From assembly GCA_964560765.1 (NCBI GenBank), contig CAZLMG010000048.1, positions 1 to 30,078 of the forward strand: 30,078 bases of DNA, in the 5' to 3' direction. The stretch comes from CAZLMG01 sp964560765 (GTDB lineage: Bacteria; Bdellovibrionota_B; Oligoflexia; Oligoflexales; CAZLMG01). Positions 23,525 to 30,078 of this stretch are shown here, one piece after another. The number at the start of each line of letters is the position of its first letter. The stretch's first letter is position 1. The notes beneath the pieces were generated by a model that saw only the letters and a program-made list of their open reading frames with translations, made no database searches and was not told where the DNA came from. Position numbers and translations under genes: made by a program.

Positions 23525-25204
23525 TTACCAAGTCAGAATCAGGGAACTGATTCCGGTTATGTAGGGAGGCGGTGCGATTGGAGCGACTTGCATGCTAGGG
23601 CTGCCCAGTACATACACGCCGTAAAACAAAACCGGATCTGCACCAGATCGTCCGTAGAGGGCCATGTGCAGGACATTCCGCTCGGCATCGAAAGCGGCAG
23701 AAAAGTCGCTAGCGCCAGTAGATTCCAGCTGAGTGATTGCGTAGTCGCCGGCAAACTGCAGGGAGATTTCCGTGACACTGACGGCGTTGTTTTCATCCAA
23801 GCGAGCGTGCCACAGGGTTAAGTCATCACCACTGCGATAAATGAAATGCCCTTCTCCATTCTTGTCGACGAGAATGGCTGGCGGTCCTGGGCGGCTGACC
23901 CGCGTATCAGCTGCGGCACCAGGTGCTTCGCCGCCAATCTGCAAACGGCGCACGGTCAGGACCTCACCCGCGGCGGTGAACCTACCCAAGTTCATCGGCG
24001 AGACGGCGATACCTTCTGAGTCTCGTTTACAGACATAGGCAAAGTGAACATCGCCATTGGCAGCCGTAGCCGTCTGCATGCCATGCATTTCGGCGCACCA
24101 TGTATTGCTCTCATAGTCCTTGAGATCCTCAGTATTTCGCAGTGTGGGGACTGCGGACTGCGAAAGATCAAAGACACGAACTGAAAACTGTGTAATCTGT
24201 CGCTCAAAGGCCGCCATGGTTCCATCCGGGCCCATGGACTCGCCAAACAAGGGAAAAAAGCCGGAACCGGAAGGCGTTGTGTTCTCGAAGCTCGCATTTT
24301 GGCCATGGCGTCGATGCACATCGAGTAGGGGATTCACCTCTTCATTGCCGCGAACCACCCATGTCTCCTCTTCTCCATCAACGATCTGTGTCCGAATCCC
24401 GCGTGCGATGGTGCTGCTGGCAATAGCGGGTAAGGTCTTCGTGCTCCAACCGCTGGATCCGCGCCGCTCATAAACTTGTGCCGAACCATCAGCAATCACA
24501 AACCCCGCACCATCTGGCAAGGCATCCATGGCCAGACTCTCGCGCATTCCGCTTCCTGCGGCGATGGAGGTCATCCATTCCCCTGTTGCATTCGATCCAA
24601 AGCTAATGGCTGAGCTGTTGGCTGGCTCACTGAAGTACGCCAGTGATACAGCGCCATAGAGTTGGCGATAACCAATCTCGAAGGCATTAGCCGGTAGTTC
24701 TGTCGCCACCACGATCGCAGAGCACGGAGCGCCCACGTCTTCGGTCGATATTTCCCATTGCAACATGCTTTGCGCAGTGTCAAATCGCAGACTGCTACCC
24801 TGATTGAGGAAGTAGCGGTGCCGCGTCATGTCGGCGATGTCGCCAGACAGTAAAACTTGCTGAAACGCGTCGCAACTCTGCTCGGGCAAGGGGCGAAAAA
24901 TCGCCATTTTGATTTCCCTGGTATCGGTAGGGACGGCATTGAGCGGGATGGAAACGACATAGGCCCGGTTCACCAGTACCTGCGGTAAGGAGGCCACCGA
25001 AACTGGACCGTTGAGAGTCTGAAAGTCGTCAGGATAGCCGAAGTACTTGAGTGGAATGAGGTAGCCGAAGTCGTCGGTGCCTTCCGTTCCTTGTTTCTTC
25101 CGAACCCCATGGCCTTCGTCAGCACCGCTCGATTGGCTGCGTGTGCAGCCGAGCAGTAACACCGCGGCGAGTAAAAAATGCATTTTATGAGTCCTTTTAC
25201 GCAT
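23525..25204 (-). CDS. Propeller-like surface lipoprotein (TEGTDDFGYLIPL family, paralog 2)
   Basis: The 559-aa product has lipoprotein signal FLLAAVLLLGC with Cys20. GGGGAGG lies 7 bases before the ATG at 25204. Residues 40-52 (TEGTDDFGYLIPL) match paralog 1 exactly, preceded in both by a Lys-rich stretch. Further shared elements are AIFRPL/F, HRYFLNQ/TQ, DALPDGAGF, ANGDVHF, GHFIYRS/THYLFRS, FYGVYVLG and C-terminal GIS. This copy ends ITGISSLILTW, giving the likely native C-terminus of the family. The body is beta-rich with repeated G-[DE]-x-H motifs. It lies upstream of the pilin-RCC1 gene on the same strand, and with paralog 1 it brackets the prepilin genes. Confidence 0.78.
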   Translation of the reverse strand: MRKRTHKMHFLLAAVLLLGCTRSQSSGADEGHGVRKKQGTEGTDDFGYLIPLKYFGYPDDFQTLNGPVSVASLPQVLVNRAYVVSIPLNAVPTDTREIKMAIFRPLPEQSCDAFQQVLLSGDIADMTRHRYFLNQGSSLRFDTAQSMLQWEISTEDVGAPCSAIVVATELPANAFEIGYRQLYGAVSLAYFSEPANSSAISFGSNATGEWMTSIAAGSGMRESLAMDALPDGAGFVIADGSAQVYERRGSSGWSTKTLPAIASSTIARGIRTQIVDGEEETWVVRGNEEVNPLLDVHRRHGQNASFENTTPSGSGFFPLFGESMGPDGTMAAFERQITQFSVRVFDLSQSAVPTLRNTEDLKDYESNTWCAEMHGMQTATAANGDVHFAYVCKRDSEGIAVSPMNLGRFTAAGEVLTVRRLQIGGEAPGAAADTRVSRPGPPAILVDKNGEGHFIYRSGDDLTLWHARLDENNAVSVTEISLQFAGDYAITQLESTGASDFSAAFDAERNVLHMALYGRSGADPVLFYGVYVLGSPSMQVAPIAPPPYITGISSLILTW

Positions 25205-25922
25205 CCGCAGGCCTCCCCTATGAAAGAAGAACTGCCAAGGATCTTTTGCGCCGATGCTCTGTCACGTTCGAATGCTTTGAGCTGGATCGGACGTAAGTCA
25301 AAAATCCTTGAACATGGTCTGAAAATTGTGATGGTTAATGCAAGGTGGTCATGCACGAATGAGGCCAGGCATAAACGCTGGGGAGAGGTTCCTAACGAGC
25401 TGATTTTCTTGAGCTGACCGAACCAAACGGAGACGAGGCACAGTTTTGCTCATATGCAGTCAGTCCCAGCGACTGCGCATAGGCCGTTAAAATCTTAGCC
25501 GTTCACGGGGAGTTGGCCAGTCGCCTTTGGCGTGGCAATGGCCCCTAGCTGCATGATCTTTGTAATTCTGCCGGATTACTTGGGAGCGTGAGAGTGCACA
25601 CCATCACCACGATGGAAGTGTCTAATGGCCGAGCGTGTCCGCAAGCGATTGGATGGAACTGTAGTTAAACCGCATCGCTAGACGAATGTCACTCGCCAGG
25701 AATGGTCGGCGCACGTCGGACGCCAGGCAATGCTCCGTGATGGGCGCTATTTTCTCCCAAGTGACACGTTGCGAGCGCGGGTGGTCAAAAGCCAAGGGCA
25801 TGCCAAACTAGGACGTTTTCCTAGTGTAATCAGACAAGCGGGATGGTGGATGCGATTGGCATTTGCTTTGCTCGGCTGTCAGATGCTCACGTCACATCAT
25901 CAGAACACGTTGGATGACCGCT
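25205..25922. other. Long divergent intergenic region (718 bp)
   Basis: This region separates a minus-strand lipoprotein gene from a plus-strand secreted protein. I see no confident gene. A short frame starting at ATG 25850 (MRLAFALLGCQM, lipobox-like) overlaps the next gene in another frame and is doubtful. Hairpins occur near 25510-25535 (GCCA..CGCC-TTT-GGCG.TGGC) and at 25807-25825. Promoters are expected on both sides but not resolvable by eye. Confidence 0.4.
25807..25825. promoter_or_regulatory. Perfect 7-bp hairpin upstream of the A-X gene
   Basis: ACTAGGA, the loop CGTTT and TCCTAGT pair perfectly. It lies about 100 bases before the A-X gene start. It could be an operator or leader structure; no T-run makes it a terminator on either strand. 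Confidence 0.3.
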
Positions 25923-27032
25923 ATGATCAAGTCTCGACAGCTTTGGAGCAGGTTCTCGCGTGGCATCATCGTCTGCGTTGGTGTCAGCTTTTCTGGCGGG
26001 CCGGCGCAAGCAGGAGAGAATGATCCCTGGGACATATTTCAGGGGATTAGCTTTCCGAGTAACCCTCAGACCACGGATGTGCTGGCAAACGGCTATGGGC
26101 TATACGGAGTCAAGTATCATGGATCGATCGATCCCAATGAACTGCACTTCATGTACTACGCTGTGACCGAGAAGGGCACAACCAAGTGTGATTACCGCGC
26201 TGCTAGGCTCATGAATGGCGAGTCTGTGCATTGGTTCGAAGTGAAGGAAACGAAAAATATTTTCAATTTTGGAACTCACCAACTGAGTCGGCCGGTCGAT
26301 GTGGTTAGCTATACCCCCCTAAATGAACGAGACCTCCAATACATCTTGCGACAGTTTGAGAGTTTATCGGCTTATCCTCCGCAACCGGGATATACGTTCC
26401 CCAAGGATATGACGCCTGAGCTGCTGCATGCTACGTTGCGAGATCCGTTAAAACACTTGAACTGCTATCAGATAGGCTGCCTGATGCCCGAGATGATCGA
26501 CGATGCAAGGCGCGTTCGCGAAATCGAGGAAGCTTTGATCGGAGCGATTTCACCGAGCGACCCGCGGCCGACGCTTGGTCGCAACCCATTCCGAGGAATG
26601 AAAGCCGTGGGCACAGCTTTGGGCGGACTGCCGGCCGGTGTGGGCTCAGCTGCCAGCCTGTTCCTTGAATACAGCGATCGAATTGGTGAGCAAAAGAAAC
26701 TAACGGAATGCGGCGTACAAGGCATATCTTCTTCGCCCAACATCAATGCTATTGGCGACGCGGTCGCAGCAAACACGATCTTTTGGGGATCAAACTCGCA
26801 TAACCTTGGTCCTCAGGCCCACGGCTATGTTGCCTCCATTGGCCCGAATGGTCAGCTCCAATATGAACAAAAGTTGATACCAACGGGGCAAGGTACATAT
26901 TATGACCCCGAAACTGGCCGCGAATACAACAGTCTTGGACGGCCTGTGCCCACATTAGCTGATGTCGGCGAGTTCGTCCGAAGTGTCATGAGCATTTTAC
27001 AAGGTCCATTTGGCCACCCTATCGGCTGGTAA
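25923..27032 (+). CDS. Secreted protein, module A with a different C-terminal domain (A-X)
   Basis: I start at ATG 25923 (MIKSRQLWSRFSRG then a hydrophobic core ending PAQAGEN), a good signal peptide; GGAT is a weak ribosome site, and ATG 25914 is an alternative. The 369-aa product carries module A at about 33-199, aligned without gaps and about 70% identical by hand count to the 11000-12217 protein, including LANGYGLYGVK, LHFMYYAVTEKG and LNCYQIGCLMPE. After residue about 210 it departs: no HLRNP or WATPINAA motif. Near the end, GQLQYEQKLIPTGQGTYY resembles the tail of module B (ELEFRQQTLPAGGMGSYL), so X may be a very diverged B-type domain. It is followed 300 bp later by the Y-B gene. Confidence 0.75.
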   Translation: MIKSRQLWSRFSRGIIVCVGVSFSGGPAQAGENDPWDIFQGISFPSNPQTTDVLANGYGLYGVKYHGSIDPNELHFMYYAVTEKGTTKCDYRAARLMNGESVHWFEVKETKNIFNFGTHQLSRPVDVVSYTPLNERDLQYILRQFESLSAYPPQPGYTFPKDMTPELLHATLRDPLKHLNCYQIGCLMPEMIDDARRVREIEEALIGAISPSDPRPTLGRNPFRGMKAVGTALGGLPAGVGSAASLFLEYSDRIGEQKKLTECGVQGISSSPNINAIGDAVAANTIFWGSNSHNLGPQAHGYVASIGPNGQLQYEQKLIPTGQGTYYDPETGREYNSLGRPVPTLADVGEFVRSVMSILQGPFGHPIGW

Positions 27033-27332
27033 GGATTCGCTGCAATGAGTGCAGCGATGACGTAGAGTGCCATATGTCACCGGAATGCCCTAACTTATCG
27101 TCTGAGATGCTGCTCGCTTCCCAGTGCGGTCTATGTGTTGCTTGAGAAAAGCAAAGGATTTCAAATTTTTATGCGGTGGTTCTAACCCATACTGGCTGAA
27201 TCAGGTAGATCGTTAATCGCGAAATGTTGCTGTTTGCGGTTACTTATCCAAAGCACGATCCTTGCACACCTCTTGTCCATCAACTGCATCAAGTTTTGAG
27301 ATGGATCAAATCAGAGCAAGGAGACATTCACC
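27033..27332. other. Intergenic between A-X and Y-B genes
   Basis: This 300-base gap starts with a perfect hairpin (27037-27057), contains no coding frame I trust, and ends with the AGGAG ribosome site of the next gene (about 27319). It probably contains a promoter for the Y-B gene, which I cannot point to. Confidence 0.4.
27037..27057 (+). terminator. Perfect 8-bp hairpin just after the A-X stop
   Basis: TCGCTGCA, the loop ATGAG and TGCAGCGA pair fully, beginning 5 bases after the stop codon. No T-run follows, so it is a possible factor-dependent or processing structure. Confidence 0.45.
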
Positions 27333-28400
27333 ATGAAGTCTGCCAGCGTGATGCGCTACATTCGGTCGGAAACGATTAACTGGAAGTCTGGTTGGCATAC
27401 TTTAGCTTTCGCATTAGCGCGAAGCATCGCGTGGATGTTTGTCAGCATTGGCGCTGTGCATTCCGAAATTCTGATGGCGGGTGATCCTCCCCAGCCCATA
27501 GGGCCGATCTGGTACGGCGGCGCAACGCCTGGTAGACCGGAGGTTGGTCCTCGCCCTCCGCAAATTCCTTCCACCTATCTACTTTACTTTAACGCGCCAA
27601 CGCCGGTCACAGAGTTACTTCCGAACGGTGGCGGTGCTTTTGTGTTTGGTACGACAAATTTGCGAGATGCCATTAACTACGCCTATATGAAGTCGGGTTT
27701 GAACCCAGGTGGTCACCCAACCGTCTACCAGCTGCCAAACAGTTCGGGCTGGGAGCTGCCTCAGACATTCGGACACGACATTGACTTGCCTGGTACCTAT
27801 GTTTATCCGAACGGTGCCTTGCCAGTCGTCCAAGAGTTCAATTTGCCAAATGGTCGACTGACGCAAGTGGCGAGGAGCGTGCTGCCAAGAACGCACGATA
27901 ATCTGCTGTCGTTTCACTTACGGAACCCGAACGTCCTGCCTTCTTGTCGTGATCTTGGTGGCGGTATGGTGGGCAGCATGGCCGGGGGATACATCGGTCG
28001 GCAATTGGGCGGTGACGAAAACTGGGGAAACGTTGGCAGCAACATCGGGGGAATGGGCACAGAATTTGCCATTGGTGCAACAGTGGCAAAGGGGTCCAGC
28101 GCTGTCCGTGGTCTCGCCGGTCTGCGTGCGGCCGGACTCTGGGCTACACCTATCAACGCCGCCCTCGAGGCTGTAGATGCGGCGGGTGCACTGCCGCAAT
28201 GGGCTGGAGGCACTGGAATGGGCGTCTTGGGATGGAGCGGTGAGATCGATTTTCGTCGAGAGACTTTGCCAACAGGTAGTGTAGGCAGTTATTTTTCTTC
28301 TGCCTTCAATTCATTCAGTCACCCGGTTCGCAGTCTTTGGACCGTGGGTGAAGGGGGGGTGGAAACAGTCTGCATTCTAGGCTCAGAAATGATGCGGTGA
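27333..28400 (+). CDS. Secreted protein, unrelated N-terminal domain with module B (Y-B)
   Basis: The 355-aa product starts after AGGAG (9-base spacing). It has a long basic leader then LAFALARSIAWMFVSIGAVHS, a signal peptide by appearance with cleavage near residue 44. Residues about 50-175 are Pro/Gly-rich (PPQPIGPIWYGGATPGRP, LLPNGGGAFVFGTTN) and not found in the sister proteins. From about 194 (FHLRNPNVLP) to 349 it is module B, about 68% identical without gaps to the C-terminal part of the 11000-12217 protein: GSMAGGYIGRQLGGDE, NIGGMGTEFA, RAAGLWATPINAA, LPQWAGGTG, TLPTGSVGSY. Homology may begin slightly earlier (LTQVARS versus LSQIRAARS). The function is unknown; Gly-rich helices in B suggest membrane or self-association. 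Confidence 0.75.
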   Translation: MKSASVMRYIRSETINWKSGWHTLAFALARSIAWMFVSIGAVHSEILMAGDPPQPIGPIWYGGATPGRPEVGPRPPQIPSTYLLYFNAPTPVTELLPNGGGAFVFGTTNLRDAINYAYMKSGLNPGGHPTVYQLPNSSGWELPQTFGHDIDLPGTYVYPNGALPVVQEFNLPNGRLTQVARSVLPRTHDNLLSFHLRNPNVLPSCRDLGGGMVGSMAGGYIGRQLGGDENWGNVGSNIGGMGTEFAIGATVAKGSSAVRGLAGLRAAGLWATPINAALEAVDAAGALPQWAGGTGMGVLGWSGEIDFRRETLPTGSVGSYFSSAFNSFSHPVRSLWTVGEGGVETVCILGSEMMR

Positions 28401-28447
28401 ATACACCGAAGTGATCACAGAAGGCGATTGTATTTTGATGTAGGCTC

Positions 28448-28468
28448 AGGCTGCTTCTTACGCAGCTT
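28448..28468 (+). terminator. Weak hairpin between Y-B and amtB
   Basis: AGGCTGC and GCAGCTT pair with one G-T around the loop TTCTTAC, 48 bases after the Y-B stop. Without a T-run it is only a possible transcription end. Confidence 0.25.
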
Positions 28469-28613
28469 GCAAATCTTACCTTTCTGTCAGTAAAGTCCTA
28501 AACCTCAAGCCATGACAATACTCACGGTCAGATAGCTACTTTCTCCTCAAGAACCTGATCAAACTACCGATGTCTTTCGCGGCTTTGTTTTTTCAACCTC
28601 GGAGGATCACGCT

Positions 28614-30017
28614 ATGTCCGTTTCGAAACTCGCGGCTGCGATCGCAGTGACCTTGGCTCCGGCCATTGGGTTTGCTGATGGGGCAGCAACTGAAGTCACC
28701 GTGACGCCAGAGTTCTTGCTCGGCAACGTCTGGTTGCTATTGTCTGCTGCTTTAGTTTTTGTCATGCATCTCGGATTTGCCACTATTGAATCAGGTTTTT
28801 CGCAGAGCAAGAACGTCGTCAACGTCTTATTCAAGAACGTATCGATCGTCGCCATTGGTTTGCTGACCTACTTTGCTGTGGGTTTCAATCTCATGTACCC
28901 GGGAGCCGATTTCGCGGGTGGATTCTTTGGTTTCAGTGGCTTCTTTATCGGCACCGATGCAGCTGGTGTCACCCCAGCCTACAATGCAAACTACACCTAT
29001 TGGACCGATTTTATCTTCCAGGCGATGTTTGCAGCAACAGCCGCTACGATCGTGTCGGGCGCTGTCGCTGAGCGTGTGAAGCTGCATTCGTTCCTGGTGT
29101 TCAGCGTCTTACTCGTGACCTTTGCATATCCTATCGTTGGTATGTGGAAATGGGGAGGTGGCTTCTTGAACACCTTGGCGACACCGTTTTACGACTTTGC
29201 AGGAAGTACCATTGTTCACTCCGTAGGAGGTTGGGCGGCCTTGGTTCTTGCCTTTATGGTCGGACCGCGCCTTGGAAAATACGTTGGCAATAAAGTTAAC
29301 ACGGTTCCTCCGCACAGTGTGCCGCTGGCGACGATTGGCATGTTCTTGCTGTGGTTCGGCTGGTTTGGATTTAATGGCGGTTCTGTTTTGTCGGCCAATC
29401 CAGGTGCGATCAGCAAAGTCTTTGTCATCACCGCTCTTGGCGCCGCAGCTGGTATCATGGGTGCGATGTTTGCGTCGGTGCGCGCCCTAAAGAACTTGGA
29501 CCTGGGCATGGTGCTGAACGGGGCCTTGGCAGGTCTTGTGGGTATCACGGCCGGTGCGGACCAGTTTAGTCCTGGCAATGCTATTATCGTCGGTGCTATC
29601 GCTGGTGCGCTGGTCGTTTATGCGGTTCTCTTTATTGATCAGCGCTTGAAAATCGACGATCCCGTGGGCGCCATCTCGGTGCACTTGGTATGCGGCATTT
29701 GGGGAACGCTTGCGGTTGGGTTGTTCGGAGCCTTGGCTTCTCCAGCCCAGTTTGGCAGTCAGCTAATCGGTGTGGCTTGCACTGGTGTGTTCGTTGCTAC
29801 TTTCAGCATTGTTGCGGCAACTGCCATCAAGGCAGTGATGGGCATCCGTGTTTCACAAGAAGAAGAAGTGGAAGGCCTAGATCACAGCGAACATGGTGCT
29901 TCTGCTTATCGTGGCGAGCATTTTGCTTGGAATCGTCGTGCCAGCGACAAGCAGTTAGCGATGACAGCGCTTGAGCAAAGCGAAAGCGAGATGCCGCCGC
30001 TGCGCAAAGTAAGTTAA
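28614..30017 (+). CDS. amtB: Ammonium transporter AmtB
   Basis: The 467-aa inner-membrane channel for ammonium starts with a cleavable signal (ending GFADG) and has about eleven membrane helices. Family marks are visible: the twin pore His at 202 (STIVHSVGG) and 357 (ISVHLVCGIWGT), the Asp in DFAGS (194), Phe-gate region DFIFQAMFAATAATIVSGAVAERVK (about 132-156), and the family segment LLWFGWFGFNGGS (245-257). The cytoplasmic tail (from about 412) is unusually polar (QEEEVEGLDHSEHG) and continues about 35 residues past the usual GLD..HG motif. GGAGGA precedes the ATG. The usual partner glnK is not upstream; downstream the sequence runs into an IS end, so no partner is seen here. No sigma54-type promoter was found upstream. 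Confidence 0.95.
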   Translation: MSVSKLAAAIAVTLAPAIGFADGAATEVTVTPEFLLGNVWLLLSAALVFVMHLGFATIESGFSQSKNVVNVLFKNVSIVAIGLLTYFAVGFNLMYPGADFAGGFFGFSGFFIGTDAAGVTPAYNANYTYWTDFIFQAMFAATAATIVSGAVAERVKLHSFLVFSVLLVTFAYPIVGMWKWGGGFLNTLATPFYDFAGSTIVHSVGGWAALVLAFMVGPRLGKYVGNKVNTVPPHSVPLATIGMFLLWFGWFGFNGGSVLSANPGAISKVFVITALGAAAGIMGAMFASVRALKNLDLGMVLNGALAGLVGITAGADQFSPGNAIIVGAIAGALVVYAVLFIDQRLKIDDPVGAISVHLVCGIWGTLAVGLFGALASPAQFGSQLIGVACTGVFVATFSIVAATAIKAVMGIRVSQEEEVEGLDHSEHGASAYRGEHFAWNRRASDKQLAMTALEQSESEMPPLRKVS

Positions 30018-30023
30018 TTCATC

Positions 30024-30078
30024 ATTAACTGGCCCCCAAGATTGTTGCTGGGGGAGGCGCTTCCAGCAACACCGTAAG
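30024..30078 (-). mobile_element. 3' end of a second, diverged copy of the IS, cut by the window edge
   Basis: The sequence ATTAAC then TGGCCCCCAAGATTGTTG repeats the left end of the IS at 17707 exactly. Further inward it diverges at the DNA level. It lies 6 bases beyond the amtB stop, in the same orientation as the first copy. Confidence 0.85.
30025..30078 (-). CDS. IS transposase C-terminus (partial)
   Basis: Seventeen residues plus stop are visible on the minus strand: LTVLLEAPPPATILGAS. The first IS copy ends LMAMLQAPPPTTILGAS, so 12 of 17 residues agree and the two elements are related but not recent duplicates. The rest of the gene lies beyond the window. Confidence 0.8.
   Translation of the reverse strand, partial: LTVLLEAPPPATILGAS

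Noticed and set aside
25730..26023. 97-codon frame overlapping the A-X start
   Set aside because: The only protein-like part is the short MRLAFALLGC stretch, too short for a normal lipoprotein signal; the rest reads as out-of-frame sequence of the A-X gene.
11000..28400. Polymorphic toxin/immunity system reading of the A/B family
   Set aside because: Module exchange is suggestive, but here both N- and C-terminal modules vary, no recognised toxin domain is visible and no small immunity-like gene follows any of the three genes.
28401..28613. Sigma54 (-24/-12) promoter before amtB
   Set aside because: Looked for GG-N10-GC with flanking consensus; the nearest candidate near 28450 has the wrong spacing.
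1..30078. CRISPR arrays, tRNA or rRNA genes, phage genes, integron attC sites
   Set aside because: No regularly spaced repeats, cloverleaf-like sequence, rRNA-like sequence, phage structural genes or integrase were seen when reading the window.

Overview
The window reads as a chromosome segment of a Gram-negative bacterium of moderate GC. Many products carry lipoprotein or Sec signal peptides, one protein looks like an outer-membrane beta-barrel ending in Phe, two genes carry prepilin leaders, and starts include TTG and GTG behind AGGAG-type ribosome sites. The mix of numerous unrecognised lipoproteins, prepilin-like proteins and paralogous surface proteins would suit Bdellovibrionota/Oligoflexia or a deltaproteobacterial relative. 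No marker here settles this, so the placement is inference only.

Left part (1-10.5 kb), mostly ordinary or housekeeping: a lipoprotein; a membrane-anchored protein with an HEIEVH metal-site-like motif; a gamma-carbonic-anhydrase-like hexapeptide protein; a rhodanese-domain protein; rpoZ (RNA polymerase omega), whose terminator lies inside the 3' end of the convergent rhodanese gene; a lipoprotein zinc metallopeptidase (HEFGH); then a tight operon of a periplasmic TPR/outer-membrane-barrel protein, two small unrecognised genes and bifunctional NAD(P)HX epimerase/dehydratase (nnr). A convergent putative exported protein closes this part.

Middle (11-17.7 kb), accessory and exported: a two-domain secreted protein (modules A+B), two lipoproteins, a secreted protein with a possible Cys/His catalytic pair, and a cytoplasmic helical-repeat protein. 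An IS element (17.7-18.75 kb) with a zinc-ribbon DDE-like transposase and about 24-bp inverted ends sits between two convergent genes. Its ends appear to supply the stop codons of both.

Right part (18.8-30 kb): a minus-strand surface module made of two paralogous lipoproteins flanking two prepilin-leader genes. One of these is a fusion of a prepilin N-terminus to a seven-repeat RCC1 propeller with a regularly spaced Cys pair in every repeat. The other is a minor-pilin-like protein lacking Glu5. Next come two plus-strand secreted proteins that share, respectively, module A and module B with the protein at 11.0-12.2 kb, then amtB. The window ends in the 3' end of a second, diverged copy of the IS.

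The most noteworthy features are (i) the A/B modular secreted family, in which A-B, A-X and Y-B forms coexist within 17 kb, and (ii) the pilin-RCC1 propeller with its flanking lipoproteins, a candidate pilus-tip or adhesion apparatus. Functions for both are inference; neither is recognised as a named system.
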